The translations under genes were made by a program, and so were the position numbers. The notes below the pieces were generated by a model. That model made no database searches and had not been told where the DNA came from. It was given only the letters and a program-made list of their open reading frames with translations. This document shows, one piece after another, positions 37,993 to 50,559 of a DNA stretch of 64,000 nucleotides. How positions within the stretch are numbered: the stretch's first letter is position 1; every line of letters begins with the position of its first letter. This stretch comes from Sipunculus nudus (lineage: Eukaryota > Annelida > Sipuncula > Golfingiida > Sipunculidae): contig CM049313.1 of NCBI GenBank assembly GCA_026874595.1, positions 25,848,008 to 25,912,007 of the forward strand, given 5' to 3'.

Positions 37993-40671
37993 TTGTGTCG
38001 CCAAAACAAAGTGTTGTGGAAACTATGTTTTTGACCGGGTTCGGCCGCCGCTACCACATTTATTTCCAGAGAACTTCTCTGAAACCCTTGGATAGACCTT
38101 TCTGAAACCTAACATATTTATTTGCTAACCTATGTAGTTGTGCCTTACAAAGACATTTGGTGCCACCAGCAATCTCTAACGTGTAGGGTGTCTTTGTGAA
38201 AACAGCCCATTTTATAGAAGTAATTCAATATATTGGTCTGAAATTTTGCTTGTCTATCTATCTTGGATAGCCCCATCTCTTACACAAGGCTGGTGGCACT
38301 AACTGCAGTCGTATTTGTGTGGCATCGATCTGTCGGTTTGCTTTTGGTAAAAATTGCTCAAATCTCAGGAGTGGTTCAGTTTATTGATCTGAAATTTGTC
38401 CTATCTGTCTTGGAGAGTATTCTTGTAGACTCGACAGGTGGCGCAACTTACCTTCCCGTTTTTATGCCCCGCCACAAAGTGGCCGGGGCATATAGTTTAC
38501 CCATGTCTGTCATTCCGTCCTTCCGTCATTCCGAAATAAAACAGTTGTACGGACTTTTTTTCACAATGCCTGCAGATATTGGCCTGATTTTTGGTGTGTG
38601 GGCAGATAATGACCAGTTACAGATCGAGTTTGTGTTTTGTCCCGGTTGACCTAATTATGACCGTTTTACGGCTCCTTAACTTAGAAAATTTCATGAAAAA
38701 TAGAAATTTTCATGACAAATACACATGTACGGAGTTTTTTTCGCAGTGCCTGCAGATATTGGCCTGATTTTTGGTGTGTAGTCAGATAATGACCAGTTAC
38801 AGATTTAGTTCGCGTTTAGTCCCAGTTGACCTACTTTTGTTCGTTTTACGGCTCCTTAACTTAGAAAAGTTCATGAAAAATATAAATTTTCATGACAAAT
38901 ACACATGTACAGACTTTTTTTCGCAATGCCTGCAGATATTGGCCTGATTTTTGTTGTGTAGTCAGATAATGACCAGTTACAGATCGAGTTTGCATTTTGT
39001 CCCAGTTGACCTTCTTTTGACCGTTTTACGGCTCCTGAACATAGAAAATTTCATGAAAAATATAAATTTTTATGACAAATACACATGTACTGACTTTTTT
39101 TTCACAGTACCTGTAGATATTGGCCTGATTTTTGGTGTGTAGTCAGATAATGACCAGTTACAGATTGAGTTCGCGTTAAGTCCCAGTTGACCTACTTTTG
39201 TTCGTTTTACGGCTCCTTAACTTAGAAAAGTTCATGAAAAATATAAATTTTCATGACAAACACACATGTACAGACTTTTTTTCGCAATGCCTGCACATAT
39301 TGGCCTGATTTTTGGTGTGTGGGCAGTTAATGACCAGTTACAGATCGAGTTCCTGTTTCGTCCCAGTTGACCTGCTTTTGACCGTTTTACGGCTCCTGAA
39401 CATAGAAAATTTCATGAAAAATATAAATTTTTATGACAAATACACATGTACTGACTTTTTTTTCACAGTACCTGTAGATATTGGCCTGATTTTTGGTGTG
39501 TGGGCAGATAATGACCAGTTACAGATCGAGTTCATGTTTTGTCCTAGTTGACCTACTTTTGACCGTTTGACGGTGCTCTAACATAGAAAATTTCATAAAA
39601 AAGTGCACACGTACGGACTTTTTTCGCAATGCCTGCAGATACGGGCCTGATTTTTGGTGTGTAGGCAGATAATGACCAGTTACAGATCAAGTTCTTGTTT
39701 TGTCTCAGTTGACCTACTTTTTACCATTTGACTGCTCCTGAACATAGAAAGTTTCATGAAAAATAGAAATTTTCATAACAAATGCATATGTACCGACTTT
39801 TTTTCCTCAATGCCTGCAGATACCACCCTGATTTTTTATGTGTGGGCAGATAATGACAGTTACAGATCGAGTTCGCGTTTCATCCCGGTTGACCTGCTTA
39901 TGATAGACCTGCTTACAGCTACTAAACATAGAAAATTTCATGAAAGACAGAAAATTTTATGGAAAATGCACATGTATGGACTTTTTTTCACAGTGCCTGC
40001 AGGCACTGGCCTGATTTTTGGTGTGTTGCTTGATAATGCCCTTGTTGATCTACTTTGACCATATGACACCACCTCAACTTAAAAAATTTTTCAAAATTTA
40101 ACAAATGTTTCTAAATTGCCCTTCGTGTCGTTCCGACACATCTAGTTGTAGAATAAATTAATGCCCTTTACTCAGAAGTGTTCTGTTGTATTGGGCTGAA
40201 AATGTGCATGTCTATAGGTCTTGGATACCTTCATCTCATACTTAAGATTGGTGGCCCCATCTGCAATTGTTTTCACGTGGTGTTCATCTGTCCATTTGCT
40301 TTGGGTAAAAATTGCTCATATCTCAGGAGTGGATTGATGTATCAGCCTTAAATTTTGCATGTTTATTTGTTTTGGATAGCTTTGTTGTAGACCAGACAGG
40401 TGGCACCTACTGCTTATCCAGAATTATAGAATACATTGATGCACTTTTCTCAGTTTTGTGTCTGGGCCTGAAATTTTGCATGGTGTATCCATCTGTAGAT
40501 CTGTTTTTGGTTACAATTACACATATATGATGATGAGTTTAATTGGCATCTCTGATGCCACAAATTGGTCAGGAACATTCATGTAGGGAACAATCAGGGC
40601 CTTACTTTTACCCATGCCTCTGTGATATGGCGGATACACATAGTCACTTGTCCATTGGCTGTATTATGGTT
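37993..40671 (+). mobile_element. Family A element, diverged, itself carrying family G
   Basis: The left end (GTGTCGCCAAAACAAAG with partner GTTGTGGAAAC) is a decayed form of the A hairpin. The right end keeps GGCGGATAC (40629-40637) then ACATAGTCACTTG and a decayed CTGTATTATGG terminus. A core phrases such as AAAATTGCTCATATCTCAGG and GACAGGTGGC flank a family G insertion at 38459-40147. It lies inside a B' element. Confidence 0.55.
38459..40147 (+). mobile_element. Family G HINE-like element with nine ~181-bp tandem units
   Basis: The left end forms a GC hairpin, GCCCCGCCAC with GTGGCCGGGGC (38466-38489), followed by ATATAGTTTACCC. The right end has GTGTCG-TTC-CGACAC (40125-40139) and the terminus ATCTAGTT. 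Core units recur about every 181 bp (phrase GCCTGATTTTTGGTGTGT near 38583, 38763, 38943, 39125, 39306 and 39487). Each also carries TGACCAGTTACAGATCGAGT and TTTTACGGCTCCT. No protein frame runs beyond one or two units. Confidence 0.7.
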
Positions 40672-41540
40672 TTTAATTAGATCTTTAAAAAATTATGTGA
40701 TAAAATATAATATTCAGACAAGAACTAGTTGACACATTTTAATGTTTAATATTGGAATTAAGTGACTTATAGTCAACAACAATCCTGTTTTTTATGTGTA
40801 AAATTAATTGTTCTGCAGTCTGTATAGTATAAAGCTGTAAATTATAATATGTTCAATCTTATAAATGATATATTGAAACCATGATTGGAGGTACTTTTAG
40901 CCTTGATTAAAATGTTTTGAATTTACATGTGTAAATATGTTTAACCTGTTTTAGAATTATAAATTACATTCACACATATTTTGTTGGTCAAAAGTGTCAT
41001 TATATATAATTTAGGCCCATCATGTTTTTCCCTTATTGCATTATTAAATGGTTTCAGCTGCAATTTTCATGGTTTTCAGAGTGCAAAATGTACTTATCAG
41101 ATTTAGTTTATGCTCATTTGAAAATGGAAAATTTTAATATTCTACAAAATTTTATTTTAGTTATTCAATTAAAATTGTATTATTATACTTCAGCTTATCT
41201 GCACTTTCTTCCTTATTCTGTGACAGGGGTTCCTCCATTCCCAGTGGAGTGGTTATTTATGCACATATTACTGTGACATATACCTGAAATACTGATATTA
41301 CTACCAGTATTTGATCATGAGTGGCTCCTGCATCCTTGATATAGCCCTTAAAAGTGCATTGTATTAGTTCAGGAAACATATATTTAGTATTTGCTTATCA
41401 CCAGATAGCAGGGCCATTTCCTCTTAGCTTTCAAATGCTTATTCGAATTTAAAGAAAACAAAAATAAGTATGTTTTGCATTTGCTAAAATTTTTTTAATT
41501 CAGCTGAGCAGCGTGACCACTGGGTTCTTTGTTAACAAGT

Positions 41541-42145
41541 TCTAGTTATGCACATAAAAACCTTCAAATCCCAACATGAAATACTGATATTCTGATGCAA
41601 GAACATGTTTTAAGGTTTATTAATATTGACATTATGATATCTAGTCATTAAGACTTCAGAGGGTTTTATTCAGTGTGAAGAATTAAATATAAGTGGTCTG
41701 CAAGTTATTTTTAAGTTTTCATCTGTAAATTTTAAGAAGGTATAATCTTAAAAATGATGTATTAAAACCATGAGAGCATTTTTTTTAGCCATCAGTTAAA
41801 TGTTTTGATTCTGGGGCTCTTAAATTTACTACTAGGTTGATTTTCTAAATAAAACAAAATTCCTGAAATAAAATATTGAGATAAAACTTATAAATTTGTG
41901 TATAATTTGTAGCATTTTATCAAAATATCCTAAAGGTAGCTTGGCCTTTGCTCTGTTTGGCATACTTTCACAGAATTGAATTTTAAATCATCTGACCATA
42001 TGATTACCCTTTTTGGGGAAATATTTATTATATTTACACATTTTTGATAATCAACCTTTTTGTAATATCAACCTTTCATATAACTCTAAGGTAATAATGA
42101 CTTTTGCAAAACAGAAGTAGCACTTCCACTAATATTTACTTACAG
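41541..42145. other. AT-rich intron sequence, probably decayed B' material
   Basis: Phrases such as AAATGATGTATTAAAACCATGA and TCAACCTTTCATATAACTCT resemble the B' tails at 27050-27160 and 40880, but no ends are seen. Confidence 0.35.
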
Positions 42146-42638
42146 TCAGCTGAGCTTTATCAACCACCTTTTTCCATTGTCTGTCCAGCTGTCAAAATAA
42201 TAGATTTAGGCCCAGAATCTTCTAAAGCAACATCCAGGGAGGTTCCAGGCAAATCTCCTTGGAAACCTGAAATAAGGTCATGATGACCTATATTCTGCAA
42301 CACTTGGGCTTAAAAACATGATTTCGAGCACCCAGACAGTCAAATTGGGCACAGATTGTATCCATTAGGCCTAGAATCTTCTAACACAACATCCAGGGAG
42401 GTTCTAGGATACCTGAAATTAGGTCATGGTGACCTAATAGGCTATATTGTGTATGAGCCAAAAATATGAATTAGAGCACCCAGACAGACAGGGTACAAAT
42501 TATATCTATTTTCCTTGGAACCTTCTGTTCACGACACAAATGGTGTGATAGTCTGTTAATGCTTAATATCAAACTTAAATATACATGCATCATAATGACA
42601 AACTCAATCATGAATCCTCATTCACTGGAAGAGATATA

Positions 42639-44016
42639 CCGTAAAATCTCCACTTAAAACCGCGGTTTAATCAAGAAATTCAAAATCTTGAAATCAGGTT
42701 GATTTCCTGAAAGCACTGCGGTTTATACTAGAAGGGTTTCCTGAATATCTTCCTGACAGACATCGTTTTGGGGCCGGCGAGTGGGCGATAATATTGCAAC
42801 TTTCGAAGGCCGTTCTTAGCAGCAGTCTTGCATGCATGGGAGCCGTGTGTAAATGTAATATTTACGATTATTTGTTATTTATAAATTAAATATTTCTGAA
42901 TAGTTTTCGTGTGTTATATAACTTGTTATGAAATTTTGGTAATTGTCACCAAATAATACGTTTACAACAACCCTGCTGTAACACACAGCGGCCCACTTTG
43001 TTGGGCATGCTCAAGCAATATTGAAATAAAGCCTACTTTAAACCCATTTGCGGCATTATTAAGCAATGATTATTTGTTTAAAATGTAAAATGAATAAAAA
43101 GCTGACATCGTAAGGAGTCACACAATGGCAGACGATCGTTTTAAAATCAAGTTTGAGTGCCGCCATGTGCTGAAACGCCCCGGTATTCTGCTAAGAATAT
43201 TTTGAACGGCTGTACGCGGTGGGTGGTAAACAGAACAGCCACCTATTTCGTCCCAGCGTGCCTTGCGCGAACACTGCCTTGACAAAATGGCTCCCCACAC
43301 GGAAACTTTCTTCAGTAAAAAAACTTGCTTACCCCGACTGGCCACTTTAATTTTACCTTAAAATCACTCGTTATCAAGCGTCATGTTTCCTATAAGTGAG
43401 GTAACTTCAATTACTTTGATATTTAGTTAAGTTGACCAGCGATGTTTTCAAACGCGCCAGCAAATTGTGACATGGAGCGATGTCAACGTACGATGTGACG
43501 ATGATAATACCGAAGTAACCGGTATGAAAATGATTTGAATCTTCCGAGTAATTCCAGAAAATGGAATTTTCATCAAACATTTTTAGAATTAAAATATACA
43601 GTGACTTGAAATGGATCAGCAGAATATTTTTTCCAAAATATAATGACAAATCAGTAACAAACAAGAATACGGCACGGAATATAAAATCTGTATAAACACG
43701 CAGAGGTTCACCGGCCCTTACGTCTTCCCAAACTTCATGCTTGAGTGACCCTGCAAAAAAGTGTTATGATGTGTTTAAATAAATTGCCCAAGGAATTTAA
43801 AAGTGGACAGGAATGGCCGAGTCGCAACCTACGCGTGTTCATTTCTAGATGATAGCTTGATTGTGTCTTTTGTCAAATCATTCCGTAGCGAAAGTTGGTG
43901 CAGTTTTAAAGGGTGGTTCTTAGTATTTGAGCCCCTCGCAAAGTCTCACCTAGAATTTCGGCGAAGTCTGGGTGCGGTTTTAATCGGAAGTGCGGTTTTA
44001 ACTGGAGATTTTACGG
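42639..44016. mobile_element. Inverted-repeat DNA transposon (MITE-like) with TA target duplication
   Basis: CCGTAAAATCTCCACTTAAA at 42639 onward and the reverse complement at the right end (TTTAACTGGAGATTTTACGG, ending 44016) form ~25-bp terminal inverted repeats with one mismatch. TA flanks both sides (42637-42638 and 44017-44018), as in Tc1/mariner/pogo elements. The 1.38-kb interior is not tandem and shows no transposase motif. Subterminal GCGGTTTAA/GCGGTTTTAA motifs repeat near both ends. Autonomous partner unknown. Confidence 0.75.
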
Positions 44017-44119
44017 TACACCAAAACACTCGGTGTCGTACTGATGCCACGAGGGACCAGCACCAGTTCAACCGCGCTGACCATGCACTGTATCAGAAAT
44101 TTTAGTGAATGGACAACAC

Positions 44120-44425
44120 TGCCATCATGTAGACGATATTTGTATATCAGCATCCAACAAGTCCTATGCAGGCTTTTTATCTTTATTACACATTAGATTC
44201 CCTGAGTGCATGTTGATATTGATAAGTTGTATATAATAAAATATCATCTATTGTGAACATCATGTAAACAATAATCCTTTGAGTATAATACAAATACAAG
44301 GTTCATAAACAAGGCCTGTAATGCATCGATTTTCAGAATGCCCGCTATAGATCAACGCCGCGGAAAACTAGAAGTACAGAAAAACTGTCTTTATTACGTA
44401 TTTGCTACAAATTTAACTAGCTAAA

Positions 44426-44457
<32 letters not shown>

Positions 44458-44880
44458 GGGGGATAAAGATAATTCAATATTCGTGGGGTTATTAACAAAT
44501 TATTCTATACAGCCACTTGACAGCTCAGGAAATAATGTGGACGATATTTGTGTCTCGGCAGCCAACAAGTCCCACACATTCATTTCTTCTTTATTGCACA
44601 CTAGATTCCCCGAGTCTGGTTATTGATCAGTTGTATAATGAAATATCATCTATTGTGAACTTATGTAAATAAATATATATAATATAATATAATAATAACT
44701 AATATTAATTATTACGGTTTTTTTTACAAATTTAACTAAAACAAACACACATAAATATCATCTATTGTGAACTTATGTAAATAAATATATATAATATAAT
44801 ATAATAATAACTAATATTAATTATTAAGGATTTGTTACAAATTTAACTAAAACAAACACACATACATATATATTTAATAT
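44120..44880. repeat. Diverged tandem duplications and AC/AT microsatellites
   Basis: Segment 44128-44255 (GACGATATTTGTATATCAGC ... AAATATCATCTATTGTGAAC) recurs at about 44542-44660. Then a ~73-bp piece starting AAATATCATCTATTGTGAAC recurs exactly or nearly so at 44641 and 44754. An (AC)n(AT)n tract lies at about 44424-44457 and another AT tract near 44865-44890. Confidence 0.7.
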
Positions 44881-45547
44881 ATATATATATGGAGGATAAC
44901 GATGTTTCAATATTTGTGGGTTATTAATAATAGGTGCCTTATAGGTATAGTCATATACAATTCAATCTATATTGCCACTGGACAGCTCCAAAATTAACTT
45001 AGATCATTATAGGGGCCAATCACCATTAAATAGCAATTACCGTGAACCAGACATACCACTAGGACCCCCTGCAATCTGACACTGATGTTATCAGACCACC
45101 ATATGGCACCACGCTGGGCCTGGACTGTTCTCCTGAGCACACATTTTGGCTCTATCAAACTGCAACTCCGGGGAACAGTCCTGTTATTGTAAAATCCAGG
45201 GGGGTCCTCCGCAAGTATCCTTTGAATCCTGAAATTAAGTCATTTAATTATTTTATCGAACAGAGGATATATAACATTGATAAAAGAAATTAGCACCCAG
45301 TCAAATTAAGCTGAGCATCAAGGCCAATAGGCCACTTGTTCAGATGAAAAATAATGAAAAACAGTGTTAAGATATTGAAAATCTTTAACCTCCTTGCCAT
45401 ATGCTATGGTTTAATGTAATTACCTTCAAAGACAACTTTAGCTGAGTATCATTGCCCATGGGTCCCTTGTTAATTTAACCTTTGGTTAGAGTTGTTAGCT
45501 GTAATACCACACACATTTTGTACTACAACTTGTTGATCTTTGTTCAG

Positions 45548-45630
45548 GTGATATTGGTCATATAAAGGAGAACGGCCATGTTTACATCGTGGACCGGTTG
45601 AAGGAGCTCATCAAGTACAAGGGATATCAG
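45548..45630 (+). CDS. 4CL-like acyl-CoA synthetase, exon 4 in window (A8 hinge)
   Basis: The acceptor TTGTTCAG ends at 45547; two bases complete the A7 Gly codon so the junction reads [33 protein letters not shown] follows and the exon ends in phase 0 at the donor GTAGGA (45631). DR in VDRLKELIK is the A8 hinge, where the C-terminal domain swings about 140 degrees between the adenylation and thioesterification states in the family. KYKGYQVAP across the next junction is the conserved (K)-x-x-G-(Y/F/E)-x-(V/I)-x-P segment. No break or missing key residue. Confidence 0.95.
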
Positions 45631-45939
45631 GTAGGAAAATATCACTATAAGCTAAAACAGGCGCACAGTTTTGGACTCAATTACTCCAATGTAAAGGTAT
45701 AAATTGACATATGTTAACTGGCCCAAAATATGTATATTTTTTACTTTGTGATGGCTTAAATTTTGGCATGTATTTGGCAGGTATTTTACATGTATTTGGT
45801 TTCAATGTAGAGAAAGAAACTAAGTGTCTATATTAAAGTGAATAGCCCAGTTTTATTACTCTTTAAAAAAATGAATAAATATAGACTAATGGATATACTT
45901 TAACAGTTCAAAAAGTTAGATAATTGATTTCTTAACCAG

Positions 45940-46105
45940 GTAGCACCAGCAGAGCTTGAGCACGTTTTACTGCAGCACCCTGCCATACTGGACTCGGCTG
46001 TCATAGGAATACCTGATGAACGAGCTGGGGAGCTGCCGAGGGCCTACATCGTGGTGAAACCCAACCAGAAGGTTACAGAGGAAGAAATCAACAGCTATCT
46101 GAATG
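45940..46105 (+). CDS. 4CL-like acyl-CoA synthetase, exon 5 in window (C-terminal domain)
   Basis: The acceptor TTAACCAG ends at 45939. The phase-0 frame reads VAPAELEHVLLQHPAILDSA, then VIGIPDERAGELPRAYIVVK and PNQKVTEEEINSYLN. P-AELE-x-x-L-x-x-HP is the universal start of the C-terminal domain, and V-x-G-x-PDE-x-x-GE-x-P-x-A-(Y/F)-(I/V)-V is the A9-type strand-loop. The donor GTAAGG begins at 46106 in phase 1. The intron before it is only 309 bp, the shortest in the visible gene, while the intron after it is nearly 15 kb. Confidence 0.95.
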
Positions 46106-46742
46106 GTAAGGACAAGAACATCATATCTGATATCAAATCTGTGTTTATCTTATTTATATTACAGAGGTCTACACAAATGAGGCACTTGACTTATTGGTTC
46201 ATTTAAAAGTCCAGGCAAATCAGCTTAAGATGCCCAGTCTGAGGTATAATCATGGTACTGACATGATAGTCGTTATCAATTTTATAACTGACTGTGGTGG
46301 TGGTGAATTGTTGTCTCACATTTCCTGTTTGGCCATGCTGCAGACATGCATGTTTTTTGGTCCTAAACTATTTAGAATGAAGGGGGGGGGGGGGGCAGTT
46401 ATCTTTGTTTACACCTGACTCCAAGCAGTCTCTACCATGGACCTTGCCATATTCCGTGGAAGAGCCATGACCAAGAAGATCTAGTGGGGGTCCTGACAAG
46501 GTTTTGAAGCCTGTGTTCCCCATGAGCTGGATTTATTTAATTTTCTTCATAATAAGATTAAAACTGGCAGTTCACTTGAACTTGATTTTGAGCCTGGTTT
46601 GACATTTAGCAAGGTTCTGTGTTTCATCATGTGGGCTTACTGCTTTGAAAAACAATTGCATGAACACTCTCACTTGATTGGATTATGTAGAATCTATCAT
46701 TTGCACAGCAGGGACTGTCAGTAAGGCCAATGACCAAGGACA
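46106..46742. other. Intron sequence with a short poly-G tract
   Basis: A G run lies near 46382-46396. Otherwise no repeat, RNA or coding segment is recognised before the transposon at 46751. Confidence 0.4.
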
Positions 46743-47666
46743 GGTGTCAGGGTATCATGCCAGTTTGCCGATTCCCATTTTGCCGAATCCCAGAATACCG
46801 AGTCCACTTTGCCGAATCCCAGAATACCGAATGTTAACTTTTTAATATGAAATCGTCCGTTAATTTGATATATATTCATGTTTATAGAGTGTCGGAGTAT
46901 TCAGGGAATGAACACAACAAAAAAAGTATTAAAAGGCATTGACGGAATACTAATTTCAGCGTGTACAAACAAGAAGCCCTCACCCAAATTACCGCGTCTT
47001 AACAGCTACCAGTCGGCAACCCGGCTGGCAAAGAGTCACGCATGATTTGTTATAGCCGACACTTTGAGGTCCCTGCAAACAAGCGACGGTTCATGATCTT
47101 CTCCTGGTGCTGCTGACGTAATCTCGTTGCTTTTTATAATAATGATCGTTTTAGTAACGCATGTTGTTTTTTGTATGAGGTTACTATTGTTGTTTATAGT
47201 AATAACTAACAAGACACACTTAGAACAGACAGGTCCTTTGCTCGATCCTGTTTTAATCTCCTTGTTTGTTAGTAAAGATCATTTTATATTCTGCTTATTG
47301 TTTTTTATGGGGTTAGTATTGTTGTTGTTCGTAATAACTAGCCCGATTCACGTAAAACTTAACCCAACATACAAGTGGAAACGTGACAACACAATGTATT
47401 CACACTTCTTACGTATGAAATAAATTACTTACCCATGCGAAACCACTCATCCAACGCGGACATCAAACTGTTCCTGAATAAACAGTCTCATGGCATATGT
47501 AAATTTATTGTATCAACATTATGTATATTATGTATCTTTTTCCCCGTTTTATTCTCAGATTATACTGTATGTGTTTCTTTCTTGCATTTTCTTTCTTTAT
47601 GTATATCACTCTTAATTGCCTCCCCCTCTCTCTCTTTCTCTCTCTATCTTACCATTTTCACTTTCG

Positions 47667-47701
<35 letters not shown>

Positions 47702-48833
47702 CACATCGTACGTATAATGTTATTGACACAATGTTTGTTCATTAGAGACCTACTCAATTACCAAACAGGTAATAAGGTGATAGTAGACTCAGGTTATTGT
47801 TATTACAGCATTAATTACATCAAAAGATTAACAAAAGGCCTTTGATCATAAACTATTTGTGTGCTCGGTCTCTACACATGCGTTTGATGTGGATAGATTC
47901 TGTTTAACCAAACAAGAGTAAATGATTAATCGAAAAGTTCATAGTTCCATAAATAGCAAGGGCCAAAGCTTTGAAATGTGAAAATTGTTTAAAAGTTAAT
48001 AAGTTTATTTTAAAAATTGGACTGTTATTTTCAACAAAACAATATAAATAGGTGTTAAGGGCTGTCGCCCTGGTATATGCCGCTCAGAATCACCGTCCCT
48101 TTCCACCAGTCTTATGTGTTATGCATTATTCGGCAATTATAAAACGCACATGCGTGCGAGCCCTTAAACAGACAAACATCATGCGCTCAATTGAAAATTT
48201 ATTTATATTGGCACATTTTAATAGCTTTTGCTAATATTATAAAACATCTCGTCATAGCCAAACGATTCCCATTTAGTCGGTCGTACGGCCGATTGATTTA
48301 ACCTGAGTATTAACAAGGTTCCGCTACAATCGTTTGTTAACTGCAACGGCACTCATTTGCAAAGGAGACCAAAAAAAAAAAAAGAACGAATTAAATTACA
48401 ATAGGAGCAACACCATTTTTTCCCAGGGACCTGCCTGTTTTTCGTCAGTATAAAAGGTTGGTTATTACGATAAATAATATTATTGACAATACACATAAAA
48501 GCTCTTTTATTGAATGTTGGCCAATGCGGGACGAGGCAAAAAGACTGCTATGACGGCCATGACAAGTCATGCGTGACTTATGGCATGGCGGGTTACCGAC
48601 TGGTTTACCAGTACACACTGAAATTAGCCTTCCGTCAACGTAATATTAAACTGCTTTGATTGTTTTTACTCCATAAATACTACGATCCCATTAAACATGA
48701 ATATATATCAAATTAACGGACGATTTCATATTAAAAAGTTAACATTCGGTATTCTGGGATTCGGCAAACTGGACTCGGTATTCTGGGATTCGGCAGAATG
48801 GGAATCGGCAGACTGGCATGTAACCGGTGTCAG
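46743..48833. mobile_element. Long-TIR DNA transposon with 8-bp target duplication
   Basis: GGTGTCAG flanks both ends (46743-46750 and 48826-48833). The element (46751-48825) begins GGTATCATGCCAGTTTGCCG and ends with the near-perfect inverse (CGGCAGACTGGCATGTAACC). The outer ~140 bp of each arm match almost base for base, including repeats of GCCGAATCCCAGAATACC. A weaker match continues inward (TTGACGGAATACTAATTTCA and GAGTCACGCATGA with their inverses near 48630 and 48565), to about 300 bp. The interior is AT-rich with a CT microsatellite (47619-47700) and no transposase. An 8-bp target duplication suggests hAT- or P-type activity; the superfamily is inferred. Confidence 0.85.
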
Positions 48834-49249
48834 TACTGGTTGCAGTTACAGACTACATTCACCTCAGCCAGATGGCAGTGTTGCCTCTTTCGTCTTTTCA
48901 TTGGGACAACACTGACATGGTGCTGCCATTGATACAAATGTTATTACAGTATTTAACAGTCACATTTGAGGTGCTAGTTTAGGCCATCCTTAAAAATTTC
49001 TGTGTTGAGGCTAACATTGGTCCAAAAAAGTCATCAGGTAGGGAGGAAAAAAATATTTTTTTTTAAGGAGGATCTGGAGTTTACTACACCTTTTTCTACC
49101 GGATATTAGCATATGCGAGGTTTATGTCAAATTACATACCCGTACTATTCATTCCTTGCCTCGATACCATTGAAACATGCACAACAAGGTATCTCTGAAC
49201 AGATTTTGTGTTTTATTACAGGCTTAAAATCCTGTTCTTGGGTTTAAAA
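48834..49249. other. Unassigned intron sequence
   Basis: No gene or repeat recognised. Confidence 0.4.
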
Positions 49250-49406
49250 TGTTTTAGTACATGCTTTGAACATGTACATGTCAAACATTCACGTATTTGA
49301 AAAGTTATCAAGTACTTTTCCAATAATGGTCAAGCATGTTATCATGGAAGCATTATAACTGATGTATATCCCATTGCACAGGTTCGCATTAGGCCTGTAA
49401 GCCTTG
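49250..49406 (+). mobile_element. 5'-truncated family C right end
   Basis: GAAAAGTTATCAAGTACTTT then TTCCAATAATGGTCAAGC leads to GCACAGGTTCGC, the hairpin AGGCC-TGTA-AGCCT and CTTGTT. The same tail occurs at 60716-60864 and at 4430-4550. No left end is found. Confidence 0.6.
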
Positions 49407-50559
49407 TTCTGGATCTCACATGAATTTGCAGACAATTTTATTTTGTGTTGTATGCAAGTGCCAGAATTGTAGGAATGAGTGCAGTTTGAGATTTCCTTTG
49501 CAAGTGAAGAGGTATAATTAAGAAGGACGGTAATAAATGAACTCTTTAGTAATAGTCAATGCCTAATAAGGTAGTAGAATATATAAAATGTTTATATAAA
49601 TATATGTAAAACTGTACTTTTTGAAAGATGAAACCATATATTGGATGTCGGTACCCTGATTAGGAATTTTATTTCTTCGGTGTTGATGTATATACAAACA
49701 AAATCTTGGTCAAGTTCGAAGATGGGTGACCTTGACTTATTTCTCGACGTTTTAGAGCGAATTATAGAAAATAACCAGCGTGTGTTAACATTTACCATGT
49801 GAGGAGGATATCTCCAAAAGTATTAAACACAAAAATTTCATTTCTTTGGTGCTGATACATATCAACAAAATCTCGGTCAAGTTCCAAGATGGATGACCCA
49901 AGGTCACAGAGCTTATAATAGAAAAAAACTTAGGAGCTTATTTCTAAGGAACCACTGGATGGATTGTTTTGGAATATGGAATGGTCATTGGCCTTGATGA
50001 TCTCGTAAGTGCTGCATGACTCACAAAGACTGGGGCCAGACTTATAAAGTTCATACCTCTCTAGTTCCAATTCACAACTTGAACAAAAGACATAGGTACA
50101 GATATACATCCATGTGAGAACAAATATGACATGAATACTTGTTACTGTTACCACCCATAAATACTGCTCTTTTGGCTGAGGGCTTTTGTCAGCTTTTGCT
50201 GATATTCTAGTATTTTTCTGTAATTAATGACTGAGCGAGCAATGTTGATCTCTATCTCGTCTACGTCTAAACAAGAAATGCCGTACGGTCAGGAAATATC
50301 TGTTTATTATAAAAGCTATTTATAAAATGAAATAAATTTACAAAGGCAGTTAAAAAGAAACACAACCAAAAAAAAGACAGTCGCTTATATGTTATGCCTG
50401 TTTTGATCAGCTGTGGCCGGTAGAAACGATGCGTCAGACACCTGGCAAAACCCTGTCATGATCGCCACAGAACTGACGAAATCACGCAATTCTTGTAATA
50501 CCAAACATCTGATTTGTGGAGATCGTGCATTACACATCGTCAGTTGCAGATTTCATTAA
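49407..50559. other. Unassigned intron sequence with a weak direct repeat
   Basis: Two related ~85-bp stretches (about 49660-49745 and 49845-49920) share TGTTGATGTATATACAAACA-like text and a CTTGGTCAAGTTC block, with AAGATGGGTGACC/AAGATGGATGACC. No gene is recognised. Confidence 0.4.

Larger units (their letters stand above)
37405..41540 (+). mobile_element. Family B' element with two further nested elements
   Basis: The head GTCAGCTAAGCTATTGCAATGG-like sequence (about 37411) matches the B' copy at 20880. The body is interrupted at about 37993 by an A element and resumes at about 40671 with an AT-rich tail matching 26900-27660. The right end is CAGCTGAGCAGCGTGACC (from 41501), then GGGTTCTTTGTT. 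No coding capacity. The left terminus is decayed. Confidence 0.5.
42146..45340 (+). mobile_element. Diverged family B element interrupted by an inverted-repeat transposon
   Basis: The head GTCAGCTGAGC (about 42147) leads into B-like units (AGAATCTTCTAAAGCAACATCC and CTTGGAAACCTGAAATAAGG). After the inserted transposon and duplicated AT-rich sequence, B-like text returns (ATCCTTTGAATCCTGAAATTA). The right end has AAGCTGAGCATCAAGG, the hairpin GGCC-AATA-GGCC and ACTTGTT (45340). A further solitary B right end lies at about 45440-45471 (GCTGAGTATC, GCCCATGGG, CCTTGTT). Confidence 0.45.

Noticed and set aside
43803-44105. 100-codon frame around the right end of the TA-flanked element
   Set aside because: Its last third is the translated terminal inverted repeat, and the rest has no recognisable motif.
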